Shown: positions 22,886 through 30,862 of the stretch, one piece after another
How the letters are laid out: each line of letters begins with the position of its first letter
Position numbering within the stretch: position 1 is the first letter of the stretch
Source of the DNA: Streptomyces uncialis
Lineage (GTDB): Bacteria; Actinomycetota; Actinomycetes; Streptomycetales; Streptomycetaceae
Reading direction: 5' to 3'
Length of the DNA: 64,000 nt
NCBI RefSeq assembly: GCF_001905345.1
Contig: NZ_LFBV01000004.1
Span: forward strand, 672,407 to 736,406
The notes under the pieces: generated by a model
Told to the model about the DNA's origin: nothing
Databases searched by the model: none
What the model saw: only the letters and a program-made list of their open reading frames with translations
Program-made: the position numbers and the translations under genes

Positions 22886-24115
22886 ATGCACGACCACCGC
22901 GAACTCGGCCGTGAGCTCGGCCTGTTCGGCACCGATCCGCTGATCGGCGCCGGACTGCCCTACTGGCTCCCCGACGGCGCCACCCTGCGCCACACCCTGG
23001 AAGAGTACATCCGCGACGCGGAGCGCCGCGCCGGGTATCAGCATGTGTACTCACCCGTCCTCGGCAAACGGGAACTGTACGAACTGTCCGGCCACTGGGC
23101 CCACTACGCCGACGACATGTTCCCGCCGATGGACGTCGGCGGGGAGCAGTTCGTACTGCGCCCGAGCCTGTGCCCCCACCACGCGCTGATCTACCGCTCA
23201 AGGTCCCGCAGCCACCGGGAACTCCCGCTGCGGATCGCCGAACTGGGCGGTATGTACCGCTCCGAGCTGTCCGGGGTGCTCGGCGGACTGACCCGGGTCC
23301 GGGCGATCCAGCTCAATGACGCGCATATCTTCTGCTCCCTCGACCAGGCCGCCGGGGAGAGCGCCGCGGCCCTGGAACTGATCCGCCGCGCCTACGCCGA
23401 CCTCGGCATCAGCGCCGTGCGTTACCGGCTGTCGCTGCCCGGCCCCGGCGGCAAGTACGTCAGCGACCCCGCGATGTGGGAACGCGCCTCGGCCCTGCTG
23501 ACCGGGGTGCTCGACGACTCCGGGGTGCCCTATGAACGGGCGGCGGGCGAGGCCGCGTTCTACGGACCCAAGGTCGACATCCAGATCGCGGACCCGGCCG
23601 GGCGGGAGTCGACCTTGTCGACCGTCCAGATCGATCTCCACCAGCCCGCCCGTTTCGGGCTGCGCTACACCGGCCCCGACGGCGCCCCGCACCGACCCGT
23701 GATGGTTCACCGCAGTGTCGTCGGCAGCATGGAACGCCTGGTCGCCCAGCTGCTGGAGACCCATGGCGGCGCCTTCCCCGGCTGGCTCGCCCCCGTCCAG
23801 ATCGTGGTCCTGCCGGTCACCGACGCCGAGGCGGAGTACGCCGAGCGGCTGGTGCGGCGCTGTACCGCGCTGGGGCTGCGCGCCCGGTCGGCCGGGACCG
23901 ACCGGGGCACCCTCGGGGCGCGGATCAGGGCCGCCCGGCTCGTCCCCTACCACCTGGTGATCGGCGGACGGGAGGCCGCCGACGGGCTCGCGTCGCTGCG
24001 GCTGCGGGACGGCCGCCGCCCGGGTCCGCTGCCGGTGGACGAGGTGCTGGAACGGGTGGCGGAGCGGGTCGGGGCCCGCTCCGCCGAGCTCTGGGAGCCC
24101 GTCCCGGTCGGCTGA
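22886..24115 (+). CDS. thrS: Short threonyl-tRNA synthetase (no TGS or editing domain)
   Basis: A 409-residue class II synthetase that charges tRNA-Thr. Motif 2 is RIAELGGMYRSELSG, and the zinc ligands fit E. coli ThrRS: Cys96 (RPSLCPHH), His147 (NDAHIF) and His275 (MVHRSVVGSMER). The 51-residue spacing between the first two equals that in E. coli. The C-terminal anticodon-binding domain starts near residue 303 (PVQIVVLPVTD). The N-terminal TGS and editing domains of standard 650-residue enzymes are missing, so mischarged Ser-tRNA is not cleared in cis. GAGGAG precedes the ATG. It is probably a second, inducible ThrRS, for stress, zinc limitation or inhibitor resistance. Expression is likely controlled by the Thr leader. 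Confidence 0.9.
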   Translation: MHDHRELGRELGLFGTDPLIGAGLPYWLPDGATLRHTLEEYIRDAERRAGYQHVYSPVLGKRELYELSGHWAHYADDMFPPMDVGGEQFVLRPSLCPHHALIYRSRSRSHRELPLRIAELGGMYRSELSGVLGGLTRVRAIQLNDAHIFCSLDQAAGESAAALELIRRAYADLGISAVRYRLSLPGPGGKYVSDPAMWERASALLTGVLDDSGVPYERAAGEAAFYGPKVDIQIADPAGRESTLSTVQIDLHQPARFGLRYTGPDGAPHRPVMVHRSVVGSMERLVAQLLETHGGAFPGWLAPVQIVVLPVTDAEAEYAERLVRRCTALGLRARSAGTDRGTLGARIRAARLVPYHLVIGGREAADGLASLRLRDGRRPGPLPVDEVLERVAERVGARSAELWEPVPVG

Positions 24116-24265
24116 CGCACGGCATCCCCGGGAACGAATTTGCCGGAACGGCAAGGCGGCTGGTCAGTGGCGACCCCCGGGCCGCACCCTGGGCGAAGCG
24201 GTACGCGGCGGGCCCGACCGGGGTCCGCCGCCTCCCCGTCCGTACGGAAGGCGGTTCCACGAACC

Positions 24266-25231
24266 ATGGCGCAGGAACACGGCAAGCACCCGCATCGGCA
24301 CGGCGGTCCGGATCAGGGAGCGCACCAGGGCCACGCCGGTGGAGCGCACCAGGGTCACCCGGGCCATGGCGGGCACGATCACTCCACCATGGACTGGAGT
24401 GTCATGGGGCCCTACATCGAGCGGGGCGGTGAGGTGTCCGCGCCGGTGTACCGGGAGGCCGCGCGCTGGATCGCCGGGTCGCTGCCCCGGCCGGGCCGGG
24501 TGCTGGACGTGGGCAGCGGGCCCGGAGTGGTCGCCTGTCTGCTCGCGGAGGTCTTCGAGGACGCCGAGGTGATCGCGGTGGACCCGGAGGAGGCGCTGCT
24601 GGAACTGGCCCGGGAGCGCGCCGCGCGTGAAGGGCTCGCGGACCGGGTCCGGACCGTCCGCGCCGAACTGCCCGACGGGCTCGACGGGCTGCCGCCCGCC
24701 GATCTGCTGTGGCTCGGCCGGTCGCTGCACCATGTGGGCGACCAGCGGGCCGCACTCGCCTCGGCCGCGCGACGGCTGGCACCGGGCGGGGTCCTCGCCC
24801 TGCTGGAGGGCGGGCTCCCGTCCCGTTCGCTGCCCCGGGACCTCGGCTTCGGGCGCCCGGCGCTGGAGAGCCGCATGGACGCGGTGGAGCAGGACTGGTT
24901 CTCCGCGATGCGGGACGCGCTGCCCGGTTCGAGGTCCGAGACGGAGGACTGGCCCGCCCTGCTGGAGTCGGCCGGTCTGCGCCCGGCCGGGACCCGGACG
25001 TTCCTGCTGGACCGTCCCGCGCCGCTGACCGCCCAGGAGCGGGACTTCGTCGTCGCGTCGTTCGAGCGGCGCCGCGAGGCCATGGGCGACTCGCTGGACG
25101 CGGCCGACCTCGCGACCCTGGACCGGCTGGTCGACGCCGGTGACCCGGCCGGACTGCGCAACCGGCCGGACCTCCATCTCCTCACCGCCCAGACGGTCCA
25201 CACCGCGGTCGCGGCGCCCCGCGAGAGCTGA
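24266..25231 (+). CDS. Class I SAM-dependent methyltransferase with His-rich N-terminus
   Basis: A 321-residue protein. Residues 1-40 contain about 11 His in Gly/Gln context (HGKHPHRHGG, HQGHAGGAHQGHPGHGGHDH), a probable metal-binding tail. The methyltransferase domain begins near residue 60, with the SAM loop VLDVGSGPGVVACLLAE, acidic AVDPEE, and LLWLGRSLHHVGD. The length is typical for a small-molecule methyltransferase of the UbiE/Methyltransf_25 type. It lies 150 bp after thrS on the same strand and converges on the aldo/keto reductase gene. The Shine-Dalgarno sequence is weak (GGAAGG about 14 nt upstream), so the start is moderately sure. The acceptor is unknown. Confidence 0.8.
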   Translation: MAQEHGKHPHRHGGPDQGAHQGHAGGAHQGHPGHGGHDHSTMDWSVMGPYIERGGEVSAPVYREAARWIAGSLPRPGRVLDVGSGPGVVACLLAEVFEDAEVIAVDPEEALLELARERAAREGLADRVRTVRAELPDGLDGLPPADLLWLGRSLHHVGDQRAALASAARRLAPGGVLALLEGGLPSRSLPRDLGFGRPALESRMDAVEQDWFSAMRDALPGSRSETEDWPALLESAGLRPAGTRTFLLDRPAPLTAQERDFVVASFERRREAMGDSLDAADLATLDRLVDAGDPAGLRNRPDLHLLTAQTVHTAVAAPRES

Positions 25232-25251
25232 CGGACCGGCGGACGACGGGG

Positions 25252-26088
25252 TCAGGCCGCGTTGAAGTCCGCCGGATCGGGGCCCAGCCTGCGGTCCTCG
25301 TTCAGCGCGCGGATCGCGGCCATGTCCTCCGTGTCCAGCTCGAAGCCGTACACGTCGATGTTCTCGGTGATCCGGGTGGGCGTCACCGACTTGGGGATGA
25401 CCACGTTCCCCAGCTGGATGTGCCAGCGCAGCACCACCTGCGCGGGGGTGCGCCCGTGCTTCTGCGCGATCGCGACGATCGCCGGGACCTCCAGCAGCCC
25501 CTTGCCCTGGCCGAGCGGGGACCACGCCTCCGTGGCGATGCCCTGCTCGGCGTGGAACTCCCGGGCCGCGCGCTGCTGGAGTCTCGGGTGCAGCTCGATC
25601 TGGTTGACGGACGGGATCACCGAAGTGGCGTCCAGCAGCCGCTCCAGATGCTCGGGGAGGAAGTTCGACACACCGATGGCACGGGCGCGACCGTCGGCGT
25701 GGATCTTCTCGAACGCCTTGTAGGTGTCGCCCGCCTTGCCCAGGGCGGGGGCCGGCCAGTGGATCAGATACAGGTCCACATGGTCGAGGCCGAGCTTCGC
25801 CAGCGACGCGTCGAACGCGCGCAGCGCGGCGTCGTACCCCTGGTCGGTGTTCCAGAGCTTCGTGGTGACGAAGAGGTCCTCGCGGGGGATGCCGGAGGCG
25901 GCGAGCGCCCGGCCCGTGCCCTCCTCGTTCCCGTAGATCGCGGCGGTGTCGACGCTGCGGTACCCGGCCGCCAGGGCGGTGCCCACGGCCTGCTCCGCCT
26001 CGTCGTCCGGGACCTGCCAGACGCCGAAACCGAGCTGCGGCATCTCGACGCCGTTGTTCAGGATGATCGGGGGGACCTTGCTGCTCAC
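25252..26088 (-). CDS. Aldo/keto reductase (AKR5-like)
   Basis: A 278-residue NADPH-dependent carbonyl reductase of the TIM-barrel AKR superfamily, close to 2,5-diketo-D-gluconate reductases. The catalytic tetrad is intact: Asp47 and Tyr52 (SVDTAAIYGNEE), Lys77 (TTKLWN) and His110 (YLIHWP). The cofactor-binding end has VVIPKSVTPTRITEN. The length is normal. GTG 26088 starts SSKVPPIILNNGVEMP, and the ribosome site is weak. It is a single gene with no obvious pathway partner, and many streptomycetes carry several such enzymes for detoxification of aldehydes. Confidence 0.92.
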   Translation of the reverse strand: MSSKVPPIILNNGVEMPQLGFGVWQVPDDEAEQAVGTALAAGYRSVDTAAIYGNEEGTGRALAASGIPREDLFVTTKLWNTDQGYDAALRAFDASLAKLGLDHVDLYLIHWPAPALGKAGDTYKAFEKIHADGRARAIGVSNFLPEHLERLLDATSVIPSVNQIELHPRLQQRAAREFHAEQGIATEAWSPLGQGKGLLEVPAIVAIAQKHGRTPAQVVLRWHIQLGNVVIPKSVTPTRITENIDVYGFELDTEDMAAIRALNEDRRLGPDPADFNAA

Positions 26089-26270
26089 GGGTTCTCGATC
26101 CTTCGAGTCGTCGGTGTGTCGCCTGATCGGTCGCTCGGTCGAGCGGTGCGGGGATGGTGCGACGGCCCCGCGTACCCTCCCATCGTCATCGATCGCGACC
26201 GGTCACGCATTCCGTTCCCCGGTACGGACTTCCCCGGCCCGTGGACCGGACCCGGCGCAGGGGCGCGCAA

Positions 26271-28106
26271 TCAGACCCGGTACAGGGCTTCCACCTCGGA
26301 CGCGTACACCCGTTCGATCGCCGCGCGCTTCAGCTTCAGCGACGGGGTGAGCAGCCCGTGCTCCTCGGTGAACCGGTGGGCGAGAATCCGGAAGGTGCGG
26401 ATCGACTCCGCCTGGGACACCAGGGTGTTGGCCGTGACCACCGCGCGCCGCACCTCGCTCTCCAGCTCCGGATCGCGCACCAGCTCCGCCGTGGCGGGCC
26501 GCGCCTTGCCCCGCATCTCCAGCCAGTGGGCCACCGCCTCGGCGTCCAGGGTGACGAGGGCGGCGATGTACGGACGGTTGTCACCCACGACGATGCACTG
26601 CGCGACCAGCGGATGGTCCCGGACCCGGTCCTCCAGCGGGGCGGGCGAGACGCTCTTGCCGCCCGAGGTCACCAGGATCTCCTTCTTGCGGCCGGTGAGC
26701 GTCAGATAGCCGTCCGCGTCCAGCGCCCCCAGATCACCGGTGGCGAACCAGCTGTCGCCGGCGCGGTCCGCGCCGGTCGCGCCCGGAGCGCCGAGATACC
26801 CCTGGAAGACATGCGGGCCGCGTAGCCACACCTCGCCGTCGTCGGCGATATGCGCGGACGTGCCGGGCAGCGGCTGCCCGACCGTGCCGAAGCGGGTGCG
26901 CTCGGGCGGGTTCGCCGTCGAGGCGCCCGAGGTCTCCGTGAGGCCGTAGCCCTCGAACACGGTGATCCCGGCGCCCGCGAGGAACAGCCCCAGCGAGCGG
27001 TCCATCCCGGAGCCGCCGGACATCGCGAACCGCGCCCGTCCGCCCAGGGCCTCGCGCAGCCTCGCGTACACCGGCCGGTCGTACAGCCGGTGCTGCATCC
27101 GCAGCGCCGCCGACGGCCCGGGACCCGTGCCGAACGCCCGGTCCTCCAGCGCGCCCGCGTAGCGCACCGCTGTCTCCACGGCCTTCTCGAACGGCGCCGC
27201 CCTGCCCTCCCGTTCGGCGGTGCGGCGGGCCGTCTGGAGAAGGCGCTCGAAGATGTACGGGACCGCCAGGACGAACGTCGGCCGGAACGCGGCGAGATCG
27301 GGGAGCAGCGAAGCCGCGTCGAGCTGCGGCTGATGGCCGAGCTTCACCCGCCAGCGGACCGCCGTGACCTGCACCATCCGGCCGAAGACATGCGCCAGCG
27401 GCAGGAACAGCAGCGTCGCGGGCTCCTCCCCGCGCGCCGAGCGGAACAGGGGCTCCCAGCGGCGGTAGACGGTGTCGGCCTCGAACATCAGGTTCCCGTG
27501 GCTGATCACACAGCCCTTGGGGCGGCCGGTGGTGCCGGAGGTGTACACGATCGTCGCGACCGAGTCGGGGGTCACCGCCCTGCGGTGGCGGTGGACCATG
27601 TCGTCCTCCAGATGCGCCCCCGCCTCGTACAGCTCCCGGACCGCGTCCGCGTCGAGCTGCCACAGCCTGCGCAGCGCGGGGAGCCGGTCGATGACGGTGG
27701 CGATCGTCATCGCGTGGTCCTCGTGCTCCACCATCGCCGCGGTCACCCGCGCGTCGTGCAGCATCCACAGGACCTGTTCGGCCGACGAGGTCGGGTAGAC
27801 GGGGACGACCTCCGCCCCGACGGTCCACAGCGCGAAGTCGAACAGGGTCCACTCGTAGCGGGTCCGGGACATGATCGCGACCCGGTCACCGGCGCGGATG
27901 CCCTCCGCGAGCAGCCCCTTGGCGAGCGCCAGGACCTCGTCGCGGAACTGGGCGGCCGTCACGTCCCGCCAGTGGCCCGTCCCGTCCTTGTGGCCGAGGA
28001 CGATGTGCCGGGGATCGGTGCGGGCATGCTCGTACACGGTGTCGGCGAGGCCGCCGACGAGCGGTGGTGTCACCGTCGGCAGCGGCGGGCTGGTGAACTC
28101 GCGCAA
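26271..28106 (-). CDS. Long-chain fatty acid-CoA ligase (FadD15-like)
   Basis: A 611-residue AMP-dependent synthetase. The adenylation motifs are clear: the P-loop IVYTSGTTGRPKGCVISHGN, GYGLTETSG, TGDLG, and the hinge LTGRKKEILVTSGGKSV. It activates fatty acids to acyl-CoA at the inner membrane surface. A TTG at 28106 is chosen as start because AAGGAG lies 8 nt upstream and the family-typical LREFTSPPLPTVTPP follows. An in-frame ATG 16 codons upstream lacks a ribosome site. It is monocistronic, with a palindromic candidate operator 160 bp upstream. Confidence 0.9.
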   Translation of the reverse strand: MREFTSPPLPTVTPPLVGGLADTVYEHARTDPRHIVLGHKDGTGHWRDVTAAQFRDEVLALAKGLLAEGIRAGDRVAIMSRTRYEWTLFDFALWTVGAEVVPVYPTSSAEQVLWMLHDARVTAAMVEHEDHAMTIATVIDRLPALRRLWQLDADAVRELYEAGAHLEDDMVHRHRRAVTPDSVATIVYTSGTTGRPKGCVISHGNLMFEADTVYRRWEPLFRSARGEEPATLLFLPLAHVFGRMVQVTAVRWRVKLGHQPQLDAASLLPDLAAFRPTFVLAVPYIFERLLQTARRTAEREGRAAPFEKAVETAVRYAGALEDRAFGTGPGPSAALRMQHRLYDRPVYARLREALGGRARFAMSGGSGMDRSLGLFLAGAGITVFEGYGLTETSGASTANPPERTRFGTVGQPLPGTSAHIADDGEVWLRGPHVFQGYLGAPGATGADRAGDSWFATGDLGALDADGYLTLTGRKKEILVTSGGKSVSPAPLEDRVRDHPLVAQCIVVGDNRPYIAALVTLDAEAVAHWLEMRGKARPATAELVRDPELESEVRRAVVTANTLVSQAESIRTFRILAHRFTEEHGLLTPSLKLKRAAIERVYASEVEALYRV

Positions 28107-28267
28107 GTGTGTGCTCCTTGTGGCGGCTCCCACGGCGCGGCGACCGTACCCCACTCGTCCGTGCCGTGGGAGAGGGCCTCCGGTCTGTCGCGGACCGCGC
28201 TCCCGGGGGAGGAACCGGCCACCTCGGGAGCCCCCGGACAGATCCCTCCCGCTACGTCCACCTTCTG

Positions 28268-28283
28268 CTTACCCGCCGGTAGG
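28268..28283. promoter_or_regulatory. Palindromic candidate operator CTTACCCGCCGGTAGG
   Basis: TACC and GGTA are arranged as an inverted repeat with a 4-bp centre, extended to 6-bp arms with one mismatch, about 160 bp upstream of the acyl-CoA ligase start. TetR-type regulators of fatty acid metabolism often use sites of this form. Assignment to any regulator is speculation. Confidence 0.35.
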
Positions 28284-28404
28284 TTCCGGTCCCGTCATCT
28301 CCACGGAATCCCTACGGGATCTGCCCGAGCGCGCCGGGTGGGGTGCGGCGCGGGTGCGGGGGGCGGGAGGCGGGAGCGAGCGCCGGGCGTGCGACCGACG
28401 CGGG

Positions 28405-28562
28405 GGCGCCCCCGTGTCCCCGTGTCCCCGTGCCCCCGGGCCCCCGTGCCCCCGTGCCCCCGTGCCCCCGGGCCCCCGGGCCCCCGGGCCCCCGGGCCCC
28501 CGGGCCCCCGGGCCCCCGGGCCCCCGTGCTCCCGTGCCCCCGGGCTGGCGTGCCCCCGGGCC
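28405..28562. repeat. 9-bp G+C tandem repeat (CCCCCGGGC / CCCCCGTGC)
   Basis: About 17 near-identical 9-bp units. The two variants differ by one base and are interspersed, with a run of identical CCCCCGGGC units in the middle (about 28465-28530). The tract ends close to the lysR-type gene's stop codon. Confidence 0.85.
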
Positions 28563-28584
28563 GGCGTGCCCGCGCTCCAGCGCT

Positions 28585-29457
28585 TCAGCGTGAGCGGTGC
28601 AGTCGGTCGCCGCCCGCCAGGATCGCCGCCGCCAGGGCGTCCGCCGTGTCCGCGGCCGTCCCCGGGCGCCTGCCCCGGCCGTGCAGCAGGACGAAGTCGA
28701 CCTCGCCCAGCGCCGGCAGCCCCGCCCGCTCCGGCACCCGGGTCAGACCCGGCGGCATCAGCCCCCGGGAGTGGGCCATCACCCCGAGCCCCGCGCGGGC
28801 CGCCGCGATCAGCGCGCTGAGGCTGCCGCTGGTGCACGCGATCCGCCAGGGGCGGCCCTGCCGCTCCAGCGCTTCGAGGGCCCGTGCCCGGGTGATCCCC
28901 GGCGGCGGGTACAGGATCAGCGGCACCGGCCGCTCCGGGTCCAGCCGCAGCCGCTCCGCGCCGATCCACACCAGCCGGTCGTGCCACACCGGCTCACCGG
29001 CCGTGTCCTCGGGACGGCGCTTCGCCAGGACGAGATCGAGCTTCCCCGCCGCGAGCTGCTCGTGCAGGGTGCCCGACAGCTCCACGGTCAGCTCCAGGTC
29101 GACCTCCGGATGGTCGTGCCGGAACGCCTCCAGGATGTCGGGCAGCCGGGTCAGCACGAAGTCCTCCGACGCGCCGAACCGCAGCCGACCGCGCAGCCGC
29201 GTCCCCGTGAAGAAGGCCGCCGCCTGCTCATGGACCTCCAGCAGCCGCCGCGCGAACCCCAGCATGGCCTCGCCGTCCTCCGTCAGCTCCACCGAGTGGG
29301 TGTCCCGCAGGAAGAGCTGACGGCCCGCCGCGTCCTCCAGGCGCCGCACATGCTGGCTCACCGTCGACTGCCGCAGCCCGAGCCGCCGCGCCGCCCGGGT
29401 GAAGCTCAGCGTCTGCGCCACCGCGAGGAAGGTCCGCAACTGCGTGGGGTCGTACAC
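28585..29457 (-). CDS. LysR-family transcriptional regulator
   Basis: A 290-residue LysR-type regulator. The winged helix-turn-helix lies at the N-terminus (QLRTFLAVAQTLSFTRAARR followed by LGLRQSTVSQHVRRLEDAAG). The substrate-binding domain begins about residue 90 (LRGRLRFGASEDFVLTRLP). GTG 29457 with GGAGG upstream is the start. It is transcribed divergently from an SBF-type transporter gene across a 238-bp region with a perfect palindrome, the normal layout of a LysR regulator and its target. The inducer is unknown, perhaps the transported anion. Confidence 0.92.
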   Translation of the reverse strand: MYDPTQLRTFLAVAQTLSFTRAARRLGLRQSTVSQHVRRLEDAAGRQLFLRDTHSVELTEDGEAMLGFARRLLEVHEQAAAFFTGTRLRGRLRFGASEDFVLTRLPDILEAFRHDHPEVDLELTVELSGTLHEQLAAGKLDLVLAKRRPEDTAGEPVWHDRLVWIGAERLRLDPERPVPLILYPPPGITRARALEALERQGRPWRIACTSGSLSALIAAARAGLGVMAHSRGLMPPGLTRVPERAGLPALGEVDFVLLHGRGRRPGTAADTADALAAAILAGGDRLHRSR

Positions 29458-29477
29458 ACCTCCACGGTACCGGGGTC

Positions 29478-29492
29478 ATCGCGAATCGCGAT
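29478..29492. promoter_or_regulatory. Palindromic candidate LysR operator
   Basis: ATCGCGA-A-TCGCGAT is a perfect 7-bp inverted repeat 20 bp upstream of the lysR-type start codon, in the region shared with the divergent transporter gene. A second, shorter palindrome, CGGGATTCCCG, lies at 29511-29521. Both are good candidates for binding sites of the adjacent regulator. Confidence 0.6.
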
Positions 29493-29695
29493 CACAGTGA
29501 GTCGCTTGTACGGGATTCCCGATCACGCCCCCGGGGAGGACGATGGGGAGGGCGGTGCGCGGGTGCGGCCGGTGCCGTCACGCACCTGTACGCACTCGTC
29601 GCGTACGACCGCCGCACCACGTGAACCGCACCGAACCGCACCGAAATTCAACCGACGACCCCGGACCACGCCGGACCGAGCGAGTGAAGGAAGCG

Positions 29696-30862
29696 ATGCA
29701 GCGCACCCCCGGGCCGCGGACCCCCCGCCCCCACGGCACCCCCGGTCCGGCCGCGCCGCGCGCCCGGCGCCCACGACGCCTGCGGCTGCCCGTCGACCCG
29801 TTCATCGCCCTGCTGCTCGGCACGGTCGGACTCGCCGCGCTGCTGCCCGCCCGGGGGCCCGCCGCCGACGCCGTCTCCGGGGCGTCGACCGCCGCGATCG
29901 CCCTGCTGTTCTTCCTCTACGGCGCCCGGCTGTCCACCCGCGAGACCCTGGACGGGCTGCGCCACTGGCGGCTCCACCTCACCGTCCTCGGCTGCACGTT
30001 CCTGCTCTACCCGCTGCTCGGCCTCGCCGCCCAGGGCCTCGTCCCGTATGTGCTGACCCCCGCCCTGTACGGCGGGTTCCTGTTCCTGACCCTGGTGCCC
30101 TCGACGGTCCAGTCGTCCATCGCCTTCACCTCCGTCGCACGCGGCAACGTCTCCGCCGCTATCTGCGCGGGCTCCTTCTCCTCGCTCGCCGGGATCGTGC
30201 TGACCCCGCTGCTGGTCGCCCTGCTGATCGACGGCGCCGGAGGCGGCTTCTCCGCCGACTCCGTGCTGCGCATCGTGCTCCAGCTCCTCGCCCCGTTCCT
30301 CGCGGGCCAGCTGCTGCGCCGCTGGGTCGGCGGATTCCTCACCCGGCACCGCAAGGCGCTCGGGCTGGTCGACCGGGGTTCCATACTCCTCGTCGTCTAC
30401 ACCGCGTTCAGCGCGGGCATGGTGCAGGGGATCTGGCAGCAGGTCACCCCGCCGCGGCTGCTCGCCCTGCTCGGCGCCGAGGCCGTCCTGCTCGCGCTGA
30501 TGCTCACGGTGAGCTGGTTCGGGGCGAAGCGGCTCGGGTTCGCCCGCGAGGACCGGATCGCCGTCCAGTTCGCCGGGTCGAAGAAGTCCCTCGCCGCCGG
30601 GCTCCCGATGGCCGGGGTGCTGTTCGGCGCGGAGGCGTCGCTGGCGGTGCTGCCGCTGATGCTGTTCCACCAGATGCAGCTCATGGTCTGCGCGGTCATC
30701 GCCCGCCGCCGCTCCCGCGACCCGGTGACCGGCGCGGACGGCCATGAGCCGGTGTCCCCGCCCCGGCCGGTCGCCGGTGCGGACGGGCCGGAGCCCGTCA
30801 GTCCCCGGGCGTCAGACGCAGCCGCAGGAATCGCGGCCGGTACAGCGACACGTTCCGGTTGA
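29696..30862 (+). CDS. SBF-type (bile acid:sodium symporter / YfeH-like) transporter
   Basis: A 388-residue membrane protein with nine or ten hydrophobic segments, from DPFIALLLGTVGLAALLPAR to LAVLPLMLFHQMQLMVCAVI. It carries the SBF7/YfeH-type signature TLVPSTVQSSIAFTSVARGNV and GSKKSLAAGLPMAGVLF. This branch of the bile-acid:sodium symporter superfamily moves organic anions, but specific substrates are mostly unknown. A basic Pro-rich N-terminus of 30 residues precedes the first helix. GAAGGAAG lies before the ATG. The last 65 bp overlap the tail of the convergent DUF4185 gene. It is probably controlled by the divergent LysR regulator. Confidence 0.87.
   Translation: MQRTPGPRTPRPHGTPGPAAPRARRPRRLRLPVDPFIALLLGTVGLAALLPARGPAADAVSGASTAAIALLFFLYGARLSTRETLDGLRHWRLHLTVLGCTFLLYPLLGLAAQGLVPYVLTPALYGGFLFLTLVPSTVQSSIAFTSVARGNVSAAICAGSFSSLAGIVLTPLLVALLIDGAGGGFSADSVLRIVLQLLAPFLAGQLLRRWVGGFLTRHRKALGLVDRGSILLVVYTAFSAGMVQGIWQQVTPPRLLALLGAEAVLLALMLTVSWFGAKRLGFAREDRIAVQFAGSKKSLAAGLPMAGVLFGAEASLAVLPLMLFHQMQLMVCAVIARRRSRDPVTGADGHEPVSPPRPVAGADGPEPVSPRASDAAAGIAAGTATRSG

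Larger units (their letters stand above)
28107..28584. other. 478-bp gap with low-complexity DNA and a candidate operator
   Basis: The gap upstream of the CoA ligase and downstream of the lysR-type gene holds the ligase promoter region and a tract of 9-bp repeats (listed separately). Frames through it on both strands are low-complexity Gly/Pro/Arg translations and are not credited as genes. Confidence 0.6.

Noticed and set aside
28295..28987. 230-codon minus-strand frame through the 9-bp repeat tract
   Set aside because: It is out of frame with the LysR protein it overlaps. The translation is a Gly/Pro/Ala repeat produced by the tract.
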